The notes beneath the pieces are model-generated. The model was given only the letters and a program-made list of their open reading frames with translations. It did no database searches and had not been told where the DNA came from. From Leguminivora glycinivorella (taxonomy: Eukaryota > Arthropoda > Insecta > Lepidoptera > Tortricidae): a DNA stretch of 64,000 bases. This document shows, piece by piece, positions 54,791 to 64,000 of this stretch. The DNA lies in contig NC_062995.1 in the NCBI RefSeq assembly GCF_023078275.1, positions 191,001 to 255,000 on the forward strand, read 5' to 3'. Within the stretch, counting starts at the first letter, position 1; the number at the start of each line of letters is the position of its first letter. Both the position numbers and the translations under genes were made by a program.

Positions 54791-55170
54791 TCAGAACGGA
54801 CCCTTTTTACAGGGCCTTTTGCTGAGGGCGGCTTCTCCACAGGGGTGTCCGCGTTAGACTGCCGGGCCAGCGAGAGGGCTAGGTCCCTCGCCATCCCTTC
54901 GGTCATAAGTCTGCGGAATCTTTTGCGACCGGCTCCCGACAGGCGCTTGCCTTTCTTCTCCTTGGTAGAGGAGTTGGTCTCAGGCGTACCAGAGACGATG
55001 GCTACGTCTCTGTCGACCTCAGTTTCCATCTCCACTACCTCAGAGCATACCTCGGGCGTACGGGAGTCCACACTAGAGTCCTCCTTCGCTCCGATACTAA
55101 CGTCAGCCTGGGTTTGAGCCGAGGCTGAAGACACGGCTTTTTCATTTGAAATTGTAATTTTAAGATCCAT
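54700..55170 (-). CDS. ORF1, upstream part, out of frame with the rest
   Basis: An acidic, Ser/Thr-rich N-terminus from a likely ATG at 55170 (MDLKITISNEKAV) leads to LSGAGRKRFRRLMTEGMARD, a basic helix typical of the start of DUF4780-type ORF1 proteins. A nuclear-signal-like VKRVRSEDE follows. It stops at 54700, while the DUF4780 part lies in another frame that is open from about 54790. A one-base indel in the 54700-54790 overlap explains this best; programmed frameshifting is an alternative. A further upstream in-frame ATG exists at 55227. Confidence 0.65.
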   Translation of the reverse strand: MDLKITISNEKAVSSASAQTQADVSIGAKEDSSVDSRTPEVCSEVVEMETEVDRDVAIVSGTPETNSSTKEKKGKRLSGAGRKRFRRLMTEGMARDLALSLARQSNADTPVEKPPSAKGPVKRVRSEDESPQGQAKKVLKITPGTSGGLALPVSGR

Positions 55171-55227
55171 AAAAGTCCCACGAGTAGCTAGGGAAAGATT
55201 GGTCACAAGAACGGCAGAGCCCCGCAT

Positions 55228-55656
55228 GCCGGTGAAGGACTACATACACCTACGATTCGTCCCGGTTTCGTAGGGACACCGTTCACGACTGGTCACGCCA
55301 CCAGCCACGCATCCATCGGCACGGTCCGTATCACACCTTGGATTGGCTTCCCCTGTCCCCCCTGCCAACACTCAGGAGTTCTCCCTAGGGAGTCCTCCCT
55401 GTGCGGAACCCCCTACCCCCCCTCAGACAGGACATCGGCAGCAACAGTAAACAAAGAACAGATGAACTGAAGGTTATTTACTGTTGCCCCCGGGGCGCAC
55501 CGTCCAGAGGTCCTTCCCTTCCCCCCGGATTAACCGAATCAGAGAGGAGGAGAAAGACCCTGGCACTCTAGGAGGTTTCCCGTCATAGCTCCCCAAAAAG
55601 AGGCGCTTGGCTGGCGTCCTCTTCACCTCCTCCTCATACCTATTCCTCATATTCAT
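55228..55656 (-). other. 5' region of the I/LOA-like element
   Basis: GC-rich leader. A 60-codon ORF (55474-55656) begins with the very first bases of the element (MNMRNRYEEEVKRTPAKRLF), so it may be a short upstream ORF or the truncated end of a longer leader. Confidence 0.5.
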
Positions 55657-55664
55657 CTTCTTCT

Positions 55665-56017
55665 GTCACTGACTGCTAAATTTTCCTTCTACCGTTTAAA
55701 TATGTTTAAGTTTGTCTCACTCGTATAGTTTAAATGCGTATACCCTTAGCTTAAGTTAATTATTTTTACTCCCTTATATGGTATTAGCTAAATTGTTACC
55801 AATAGTTCTCTGATGTTTGCTATTGTAGTTTTACTTACTAGATAGTGTTAAAATATGTATTATTTCCGCTGAATTGTAAAACATGCTGAGTACACTTGTT
55901 TTGGATCTCGTGCTAGTTTTAAGCCACTTAGCATAAGATTTAATTGTTATCAAGATTTTGTACGAAATCTGTTTGGTGTACCTAATAAAGTAAAATAAAT
56001 AAATAAATAAATACTAG
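55665..56017 (+). other. 3' UTR of the interrupted LINE
   Basis: Resumes the ORF for two to three codons to TGA (55670-55672). An AT-rich UTR then runs to AATAAA and an (AAAT)n tail at 55985-56013. Confidence 0.6.
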
Positions 56018-56061
56018 TAATATATTTAATCGCCAGTGTCCTAGTGGTACTATTTCATATT

Positions 56062-56285
56062 ATGAAAGAGGTGCGTTCCTAGCACACATTCTAAGCTTAA
56101 AGCTCGTGTAGGTGAACGCGTACCATGCTTGTATGAGTGAAATATGACAGGTCGGCTGTTCGCGTTTCTGACAGGCGGTAACTGTGAGGTAACCGAGAGG
56201 GGGTGGGCGGCACTTTCAGCGGGGAGCGGGAGTGGCTATACTGTACGATAGTAGTCTTTATTATACTGTGCTAGGACATTCTAAT
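56062..56285 (+). repeat. repeat V copy 2
   Basis: Inverted relative to 43235-43463. Contains GAACGCGTACCATGCTTG and GAGGTAACCGAGAGGGGGTG. Confidence 0.6.
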
Positions 56286-56885
56286 TAAGGCCAATCTAAT
56301 CTAAGCAAATAATGCCGAACACAGCTTGATATAAACTCAAACCGAAAATTACCGTAAACTATGTCACCGAGATTATCCGCCATTTCTCGTAATAAACGGA
56401 GAATTTGTGTAAAGGGGGACTTAATGCCGATACTGTTTATTTATACATTCAGCATGTTGCAGGCAATTTGGGAATACGGAGTTTTGGGGAAGTATCTGCT
56501 TTTCATTTTAAATGGTTAGATTTTTTTTGAAATGTAAATGGGCTTATTCTTGGCCACAGACTAACCAAAGGCTAAGACGTGGCCTACGATGGAGTGAGCT
56601 CGCCCAGCAGGGTTAGCACATGATTTCCGCGAGAGTATCTCGCCGCGAGATAGACTATCCGTGCTTATGTCACGGTCGAGTGATAAAGTCACGTCAGGCC
56701 GTCCTTTTCGCATTATTTGTAAGTGTGATAGAGACGCACCGACGGGATTAGGATTATCACGCTAGTGCTACGCCCGCAGACTTGAAAAGCTTAGATTTTG
56801 TTGTATTAGATGTGCCCGTGTGGTGACAGGTTAAGAATTTCACCTTTCTTCCCGTGGGTGTCGTAGAAATCGACTGTGACATATG
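56286..56885. other. no recognised feature
   Basis: Mixed composition; no supported ORF. Confidence 0.45.
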
Positions 56886-57053
56886 GGTTAAATTGTGGCG
56901 TAGGCGAGAGGCTGGCAACCTGTCACTGCAATGTCACAATTTTGTTTTCTTTCAATTTCTTTTTTGCCAAGAGTGGCACTGGAGCCTTGAGTAGTTCATG
57001 TGCTCTGCCTACCCCTTTATGGGATACGGGCGTGATTGTATGTATGTATGTAG
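56886..57053 (+). mobile_element. SINE family R, best copy
   Basis: GGCGTAGGCGAGAGGCTGGC, then TTCATGTGCTCTGCCTACCC, ATGGGATACGGGCGTGATTG and a (TATG)n tail. The tRNA-like head is not obvious here. Confidence 0.55.
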
Positions 57054-57279
57054 ATTCTGTATGTGTATACAGAGAAAATCGGACGGTTCAAGAATATCCT
57101 AATAGGTGACATTTACAGCAACATAATTAAATATTAGCGCACAGATTCATGGCTCAATTTATGTGTACCTCCGTTAGTTTGACAATTAGCTACTAATGGT
57201 TATTAGAATTGCTTATTAGAACATGTAAATGCAATGTCAATTGTGAATTGTCAGCCGTTTCTAACCTTTGAGAGTAAGG

Positions 57280-57414
57280 TACAGTCACCGGGATAAATAA
57301 GTGATTTCTGTACCTTGTCGCTTTTAATCGTTTGACAATTTCGTATGACATTTTAAACGAGACGTTAATATGGCGAGGTCCAGAAATCATCCCTTATTTA
57401 TGCGGGTGACTGTA
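57280..57414. mobile_element. short MITE, TACAGTC-type
   Basis: Inverted ends TACAGTCACCGGGATAAATA and its inverse ending GGGTGACTGTA; arms about 33 bp with a few mismatches. Confidence 0.6.
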
Positions 57415-57710
57415 CAGGGGGACAAATTCCACTGGTGTGCATTTTCAATTAACCTTATTTTCCATAAATTGAAATAGATAGCATACCTACACCAAAGAAA
57501 AAACGACAAGGCCCACTGGTGGCTGAGCCGGGAAACTTATTTTCCATATTTTACACTATTTTAAATGGTGTGCTACATGTGTCCACTGAACACCCGTGAC
57601 ATATGTGACCAGTGGACACAATGGAAAATCTCAATTTATGCTATAGCGCCATCTAGACGACCGTACATTTTTCTGATTGCGAGGTACCTACGTTTTTTTT
57701 TCTTAGATTA

Positions 57711-57738
57711 TCTTATACTAAGTATATTATAAATGGGA

Positions 57739-57771
<33 letters not shown>

Positions 57772-58204
57772 TGGTTGTTCGTTCGTCTTTCACGGCAAAA
57801 CGGAGCGAATTAGCGATGATTTTTTTAAAGTGGAGATAGTTGAAGAGATGGAGAGTGACATAGTTTACTTGTTGAAAATGAAAAAATGAAAATGAAATAT
57901 TTATTTTTCAAGTAGGCATATTACAATGCGCATATGAACGTCAAATAAAGCTACGCCGGCTCTAACCCTACGCCTCAGCCTCGAGAAGATTTCAGTCCCC
58001 CCTCAGTTGGGAGAGGGGTATCCACTATGGGACCGGCAAGAAACTCGGCGGGCAACTTCTTTTCAAAACATTACATCTTATAACTAACATGCATGCATGT
58101 TGTGTCTTTCTAACCCCTCCACTTCCTCACAATGGGGGTGGACGTGTGTGGAGCATTCCGCAAGTTTCGAATTTGACGCGAGCGAAGCCACGGGCAAAAG
58201 CTAG
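57711..58204 (+). mobile_element. Helitron family C split by a family B tail
   Basis: 5' TCTTATACTAAGTATATTAT, a (GT)n run of about 30 bp at 57740-57770, then the family B insert (57874-58084), then the 3' half ending GGGCAAAAGCTAG at 58204. Confidence 0.65.
57874..58084 (-). mobile_element. non-LTR 3' tail, family B copy 3
   Basis: Minus-strand copy of 1983-2193; GAAAATGAAAA at its A/T-rich end abuts the Helitron. Confidence 0.6.
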
Positions 58205-58247
58205 TATGTATCTAAAATCTGAGTATTCCTGTCTGTCTGTCCGGAGG

Positions 58248-58504
58248 TTGAAGTCTTATAATACTATTCATGGCGGCATGGAGGATATTCTATACTTATC
58301 TGTAGAGATAATATGTGACAGATAATGCAGGGATCAAGGTAATACCTAGTCTAAGAGGCTGTGACGGAAATTTCCGTATTACCTTGGTATTACCTTGTAT
58401 TACTAGGTATTACCTTGATCCCTGCATTATCTGTCACATATTATCTCTACAGATAAGTATAGAATATCCTCCATACCGCCATGAATAGTATTATAAGACT
58501 TCAA
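58248..58504. mobile_element. 257-bp near-perfect palindrome
   Basis: Arms 58248-58349 and 58403-58504, 102 bp each, differ at one base (GGCGGCATGG against GGCGGTATGG). The 53-bp loop contains GGAAATTTCC and ATTACCTTGGTATTACCTTG. No family member elsewhere in the window. Confidence 0.75.
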
Positions 58505-58519
58505 AAACAAAAGTTTTAC

Positions 58520-61500
58520 GTTGATACTAATTAAAAAAAAATTAAAATGACTTTATTTCGACCAACTGGGATCATACAATTTAGGTACACACATAAAATA
58601 TCACAAATAATCACAATAAAATTAACAACAATAAATAACAATAAAATTTAAATTGCACAAATAAAATTAAACATTAAGGTTAGTGAGTAGGTACATAATT
58701 ATCTTAAATCTACGTGTTAGTATTACTTAATTATATTTCATATGGAGCGCACTGCAGTGATTCAGACACGCCCCATCCAACCTGCTTGCAAACATTGCCA
58801 GGATGCTGTTGGTGCTGGCCTTCACCCTTCCGATCAGCGACGCGGCGCGTTTGCGCATGGTGGCAGAAAAGCTGTCTACTCGTGCCTCCGCGAACATTAA
58901 CGATGCGCTGCAGTAGCGAGGCAGCCCCATCAGCACCCTGAAGGCATTGTTATATTGTACACGCAGGGCGCTGTACTGTTTCTGTGTGTAGTTCACCCAC
59001 AGGCTACAAGTGTAAAATGAGGTACAAAATGCTCGGAATAAGGTTATCTTTACCGCACTTGAGCTACGCTGAAACCTGCGGGCAATCATGTTCGCTCGAA
59101 CAGCCAGCGCCCTGCGCTCCCTTTCGACGTCGACATCGTCCTTGAGGTCAGAGGTGATGATATGCCCTAAGTATTTAAATTGATTGACTAGTATCAGTGG
59201 ATTGCCATTCAGCTTTAAGGTTGGTACTTTTGGCAAACACTTCCCTCTAACTCCAAACACCATGAGCTCACTTTTCGAGGCATTGTACTTTAGCCCATGC
59301 GCAATAGCGTACCGCTCACAGGTCGCGATCAGTTTAGCGAGACCACAAGGTGACGCGCTCAGCAGCACCATATCATCAGCGTAGCTAATGTTATTTACGT
59401 TTATGCCTTCCACGTGGCATCCGATACGAGTACTGCTGAGCTCCTCAATTAGTGCGTTCACATATAAGTTGAAGAGCTTTGGTGAGGTCAAACCGCCCTG
59501 CCTGACCCCACACTGCAACCTATATGGTTCCGACAGCGCCCCTGCCCATCGAACGCTATTGACCTGTCCTCTATACCAGAATTTAAAAATGGATAAGAGT
59601 TCCTGAGGAACTTTCATAGTCCCTAATTTATCCCACAGTATATCGTATCTGACCAGGTCAAAAGCCTTCGATAGGTCCAGGAAACACGCATACACTGGTG
59701 TGTTTCGTTCAGTGTAGTACTTGACAGTCTGCTTTAGACACAGTATCGCACTTTCCGTTGAGAGTCCCGGCCGGAAACCAAACTGGTTATCGTGCAGCTG
59801 TACGTACTTATCTAACTGTGTATTAAGCAGACCGTCTAGCACTTTCGCTACAATTGTGGCCAGCGAGATCGGTCTGTAGTTTGTTTTATGCGATGTGTTT
59901 CCAGTTTTGTTTTTTACAATTGGTACTACTATTGTTTTCATAAGCTCAGTCGGCAAATAAGAGTGTCACAGGCACAACGTGAACAGCAAAGCCAGAACAC
60001 GAGGTAAATGAGGGCCAGCATGTTGTAGATGTTCGAGGCTGAGCCCATCATGGCCCGGGGACTTGCCTTTAGACATGTTCTTTATAACCATAGCTACATC
60101 CTGAGCTGTTATCTCTACGCCTGCAGTAAAAGGCTCACTGGTCTCATCCTCGAGCTCCGAACATGAAGGCCCCAATGGCGATTCAACTAAGAAGTGCTGT
60201 TTAAACATGTTAGCTATTTGAATGGGATCACTAACTCCATCGATGCTCACGGGAAGACCCGGTTTGGTACTCATACTGTTTGTACATTTCCAGAACTGTT
60301 TAAAATCCTTTTTCGTGTGCAACGATGCCAATTTATCAAATTTAATTTGCTCCTCATTTTTTTGACACCATTTTAAGCGTGATTTAAATATCCTCCTGCT
60401 CTCCATCATAGCATCGTATACTGGACCAGAAGTAGGACGATTATACCACACCCAGTCCTGAAACCTATGCCGGGCCTCCCCGTGAGCCTCGCGGACGTAC
60501 CTATTCCAGCCTATGATTATTTTATTTTTCCTAATTGGCTGAATATAATTGCTATTGACAGCCGAACATTTAAGGGCTTCGATTACTTCATTATATAATT
60601 TATCAATAACTGTTTTATGCTCAGCTATCGAACATAATTTATAAGACCTATAACATTGACACAACTGACCAGGTAAGTCTATACAGCCCAAACGCTCGTT
60701 ACATTTGTCTTTGTATATTTCAATTTGTTTCGCATTTCTGTTTCCCCAGATTACCTTATTGGACACGTTTTTGTAACATGACTTCATGTTTAGCACATTA
60801 AAGTTACATTCAATTATAAGCGGGTAGTGATCTGACCACATGACATCAAGCTTAACATATACATTTCTAATAGTATCTAACGTGACATTATTCGATACTA
60901 AACAATGATCCAGCCAACGCCGTGAACCGTGAGCCTCACTGACGAACGTATACGATCCTGACTGAACGCCCAGCCTATCAACGTCCGCACATATCCATTT
61001 CTCCTCGTCGCAAAACGATACCAGTTCGAAGTAGAAGGGCTCGCCCGGGTGAGCATTAAAGTCCCCGAGTATATAAACTGATTCAATGTTCTCACTCGTA
61101 ATTATAGCACTTACCGCAGCGAGACAATCCGTGAATTCCGGCAAGTTCTCAGATTTATCCGTTGGCATATACACACTAATCACTAGAAAAGTCCTATCAT
61201 TTGAAATAATTTTAATAGCACAAATTCTTGGATTTTCACTTTTAATTACTGACACTTGTTGAAAAGCACCCTTCTTCCAAAGGAGCGCAACACCGCCATA
61301 CGGCCTGCCACGCAGCATTCCTAAAGAAGTATCGACAGCCGACGTTCCTGTACCCTTAAAATTGGTATCAATACCATCTAGGAATGAAAGTTCATCCGGC
61401 AGCAACCATGTCTCCTGTAGGGCAATTATGTGACAGGAACGACATAATTCACGTATGCTATCAACGGAACGCTTAACGTTTTTGCAATTGAAACTGACCA

Positions 61501-61680
61501 CTTTACATGTGACCTCTCTATCCATATTTTCTTTTTAAGACTAATGTCGTAAGTATCTTTCGGTTCAAATTTAATATTTTTCCCGTATTCTTATTACTAT
61601 TATTTTCTTTATTTATTTTCTTTCTTTCTTATTACTATTATAATTACATTCAATATTATTTACAATAATTAAACAGAAAT
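58520..61680 (-). mobile_element. jockey/CR1-type non-LTR retrotransposon, ORF1-less copy
   Basis: A minus-strand ORF2 with about 200 bp of A/T-rich 3' UTR that includes AATAAA (CGAAATAAAGTC near 58560), and an A/T-rich segment upstream. No ORF1 is visible above 61525, so the copy may be 5'-truncated or from a lineage with a single ORF. Borders are approximate. Confidence 0.65.
58727..61525 (-). pseudogene. ORF2: endonuclease and reverse transcriptase, one premature TGA
   Basis: 933 codons in one frame, interrupted only by TGA at 59968-59966 (codon 520). From the ATG at 61525: QETW at residues 37-40, LGDFNAHPGE near 160 and WSDHYPLI near 240 mark the apurinic-type endonuclease. GKSPGHDGLSLEHL precedes the stop. 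After it come NYRPISLATI, FGFRPGLSTESA, CFLDLSKAFDLV, GVRQGGLTSPKLFNLYVNAL, YADD at 715-718 and KYLGHI. No RNase H follows, unlike the element at 50-55 kb. Everything else is intact, so one nucleotide change, or an assembly error, separates it from a full-length frame. Confidence 0.85.
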
Positions 61681-61770
61681 GAAAGTTATAAACAGAACAT
61701 GTGTGTTAGCATATTCTGAATATATTGACGTAGAAATTATAAAATGAAGCGTTTACAACGGAGTAAACCA

Positions 61771-61965
61771 CGTTATTTATTTATTTATTTATCATTAAAA
61801 TAAGTTACACAGCATAACAGTAAAAACTAAGGCACTGTGAAACTAAAAATAAAATAGAAAAACAATATAACATATATAGCACATATTAAAAAATACAAAA
61901 TAGACGAAAAAAATACAATATTCTATTTAGGCGACGACGCAACAGCGTGGCTTCGTTGCGAAGCA
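61771..61965 (-). repeat. retroposon tail, family T copy 2
   Basis: TTTA-rich start on plus, then AAGGCACTGTGAAACT and CGTGGCTTCGTTGCGAAG blocks shared with 27775-27962. Confidence 0.5.
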
Positions 61966-62047
61966 CCTGCCAATTTTTAATTCCACGCGATTGAATGAGA
62001 CGGATACTTATTATCCCTCCGTGATGTGGACATGACCATCATACAAG

Positions 62048-62187
62048 TACAGTCAACCAATTGGAACCCTAGGCCACTCTACAACCATGTCAAAATAACA
62101 AGCAGTAAGAGTTTTCTTACAATCTGATTTATAACGTCACTGTGACATAGTTCTACAGTGGCCTAGTGTTCCAATTGGTTGACTATA
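62048..62187. mobile_element. 140-bp MITE, TACAGTC-type
   Basis: TACAGTCAACCAATTGGAAC and CCTAGGCCACT at the left are mirrored by AGTGGCCTAG and TTCCAATTGGTTGACTATA. Related to 42149-42287. Confidence 0.65.
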
Positions 62188-62908
62188 CCTACTTAGTTGC
62201 AGTATAAAGTTGTAGACAAAGGCATACAACTTTATTGTCGACTTTTGAGAAACGAAAAAACACATAGAATTTGTGGTTAACGGGTGACTGAGCGCTTCCA
62301 TAGTTTTATTTCATATCGCGGTAACCGAAGACAATATTAAAAATAAAATTTATTTTATTTAAATTACTGTGTCATAAATAAATACCTGAACCTTCATGTA
62401 GCTGCTTGCTTGCAATTCATGTTTTAAGGAGGCATTGAAAAATAAATTATATTAAATAATTATATTTAAAAAATTAATATTAAAATATTATATTAAAGCA
62501 TTTATTTAAATAACACTTTTTCCAACTTTACTGTCCACAATAGCAACCCAGAGAAAAATTTAGCAGTTCCATAGAAATGAGCGACAACATGGCAGTCGGA
62601 ATGTATGGAACAGTAAATTTTTTTTTTGCGATTTCAGCATTGGTCCCGTAATAAAAGTTGTTTATTATGACCTCAAAAGTCACTATGCAAAATTTGAATG
62701 GTCCTTTTTATTTCACCGTGTATACTGATTGCAACATAAAGTAACCCGTATGACTACACTCTACTATAAAAGCATACTACTATAGAATAAGACCCTACCT
62801 CTCGGCCTACAAAGGATATGCATTACAGGATTGAAAGTAAAGCCTTTCAGCCCGCGTCCTATTATGCGGGACCCTTTCGATAATAAAACTGGAGGTACAG
62901 TCAGCTAT
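62188..62908. other. no recognised feature
   Basis: Very AT-rich; no ORF. Confidence 0.45.
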
Positions 62909-63190
62909 ACACCGTGTTTTTTTTGTTTTCCGTTAAATTCGACACGTCGTTAGATTCGTTATCAGGAACCACTCTGTATATCACTTTTAGTTAAATTCGC
63001 CAAACAATTTTTTTCATCGTTTTCATAAATAATAAACGATTTAATTAGTATAAAAGACCCTTAAGAATAATATTCAAGTTAGTGTCAAGTGATTGACGGC
63101 TCATATCAAAACAAATAACATTAGGAAGTGGTAAAGGCTGTCACACATCTGTTCAGTAAATTTAACGAAAAACAAAAAAAAACTGGGTGT
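62909..63190 (+). mobile_element. MITE family M copy 3
   Basis: From ACACCGTGTTTTTTTTG to AACTGGGTGT; shorter than the other two copies. A fragment of the other end follows at 63369-63478. Confidence 0.55.
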
Positions 63191-63480
63191 ATATAAAAAA
63201 ATGTCTCTCATTGGTTTCATAGGAAATGAAAGTTGTTCAATATGATATTTCAACCTGTATATCTATGATCGAGCATTCAATAAGGATCGCACTGCACCGC
63301 TCGGCCTTATCGGTATGTGAGCCTCATATGCACCAATAAAATGCTAATTCACACACATTTCCACATATACAGCGTGTTTATATTGAATTCCGTTAACTTT
63401 CAGGGAAGGTTCTTTAGATGACTTCCAATAAATGTCTCTAAGAAACTTGTGTTTCAACTCTTACTTGTTATCGAGTTATT

Positions 63481-63640
63481 TCACGGCAAAACGGAGCCAC
63501 GAATTGGCGTGATGTTTTAAGTGGAGATAGCTGAAGGGATGGAGAGTGACATAGGCTACTTTTTGTCTTTTTCTAACCCTCCACTTCCCTAAAATGGGGG
63601 GTAGAAAATTAACGCGAGCGAAGCCGCGGGCAAAAGCTAG
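63481..63640 (+). mobile_element. Helitron family C, 5'-truncated
   Basis: Starts inside the element at CACGGCAAAACGGAGC and ends GGGCAAAAGCTAG before T. Confidence 0.65.
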
Positions 63641-64000
63641 TTGCTTATAATATCACTGAAACTTGAGCGCTTCATGTGCTCTGCCTACTCCTTTTAGAAA
63701 TAGGTACAAATATTATTTTGTAAATTAGTATAAAACGGAGGATTCGAGAAGAGAAAAAGTCAAAAGGCAATTTCTACTAGTCAACCATGACGTTTCGGCT
63801 GTGTCGAAGCCAGAAACTCATAACGGCAGCTTTCCTGTTGTATAATTAAATAAGGGATTTTCTAGAAACCTGTCGGAGCAAATAAAAGGGCTTTTCGCGA
63901 CAAGATACCCCAATCAACGAAGCCTTTTCTTTACAATATATTTTAGCAAACAGAACCAAGATTTGAATAAATAAAACGTTGAAAACTGGTTTGAGTGACA
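63641..64000. other. no gene; SINE tail fragment
   Basis: TTCATGTGCTCTGCCTACTC at about 63672 is a SINE family R remnant; the rest is unassigned. Confidence 0.4.

Larger units (their letters stand above)
50169..55656 (-). mobile_element. non-LTR retrotransposon with RNase H, I/LOA/R1 group, nearly complete
   Basis: Minus-strand element of about 5.5 kb: 5' region (55228-55656), ORF1 with a frameshift (53897-55170), ORF2 (50256-53897), 87-bp 3' UTR ending in (GAA)n. CTTCTTCT is present at both borders (50161-50168 and 55657-55664), though the GAA tail makes the exact duplication ambiguous. Presence of RNase H and a DUF4780-like ORF1 supports the I superfamily; the precise clade needs a tree. 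Confidence 0.8.
49851..56017 (+). mobile_element. 5'-truncated LINE interrupted by a larger LINE
   Basis: Own sequence is 49851-50168 plus 55665-56017, about 670 bp, ending AATAAAGTAAAATAAATAAA. Flanked by the 13-bp TAATATATTTAAT duplication. The interruption lies in a TTCTTCT stretch of the ORF. Confidence 0.7.

Noticed and set aside
55474..55656. Independent small gene
   Set aside because: It starts with the first bases of the LINE 5' region and lies wholly in it; kept only as a leader ORF.
59388..59606. Plus-strand ORFs opposite the LINE coding region (also 51511-52257, 53485-54557)
   Set aside because: Antisense shadows of reverse transcriptase and ORF1 frames.

Overview
The window looks like nuclear DNA of a moth or butterfly. 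It is AT-rich, has almost no host coding sequence, and is packed with nested insertions of the repeat types that fill lepidopteran genomes: short non-autonomous Helitrons (5' TC, 3' CTAG, inserted between A and T), tRNA-derived SINEs, non-LTR retrotransposons and their 3' tails, Penelope-like elements (PLEs) with GIY-YIG endonucleases, palindromic MITEs and fold-back elements. No rRNA, CRISPR array, bacterial operon or complete host gene is visible. It could be intergenic, intronic or sex-chromosomal DNA; the sequence alone does not decide.

Layout. 1-3.5 kb: LINE 3' tails and tRNA-like fragments. 3.5-6.5 kb: a three-level nest. A 1.9-kb DNA transposon (4351-6264, 4-bp AAAT target duplication) sits in a 5'-truncated PLE (3604-6453), which sits in a short Helitron (3485-6520). 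The PLE carries a hammerhead ribozyme whose core contains the endonuclease stop codon. 6.6-14.3 kb: a fold-back element, a SINE, MITEs, two palindromes built on PLE-tail-like cores, a second PLE fragment, and a MITE inside a MITE. 14.3-34 kb: mostly unrecognised AT-rich DNA with dispersed repeats, and a fold-back element nested in another copy of itself (31629-33322). 34-41 kb: SINEs, a locally confined six-copy repeat, a third PLE-like palindrome, and the only host-exon candidates (a GC-rich open segment at 40670-40797 and a 70-bp unit repeated exactly three times at 41074-41283). 43.9-49.7 kb: two inverted copies of a 2.3-2.5-kb Helitron with (CCCTAT)n arrays; the left copy splits a SINE whose empty site is present at 34.6 kb. 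49.8-56.1 kb: a 5.5-kb non-LTR element with RNase H (ORF2 open over 1,200 codons, ORF1 frameshifted), inserted in the 3' end of an older truncated LINE, itself inserted in the loop of a small palindrome. 58.5-61.7 kb: a second non-LTR ORF2 (932 codons) broken by a single in-frame TGA. 61.7-64 kb: MITE copies, a LINE tail and a Helitron fragment.

How the parts relate. Only retroelement enzymes are encoded (endonuclease, reverse transcriptase, RNase H, GIY-YIG nuclease). The rest are short elements that would depend on enzymes supplied from elsewhere. Nesting gives a relative order: small palindrome, then truncated LINE, then the 5.5-kb LINE; Helitron, then PLE, then DNA transposon; SINE, then Helitron. 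The most unusual theme is palindromic mini-elements whose arms or cores match PLE tails, in the same window as PLE copies.
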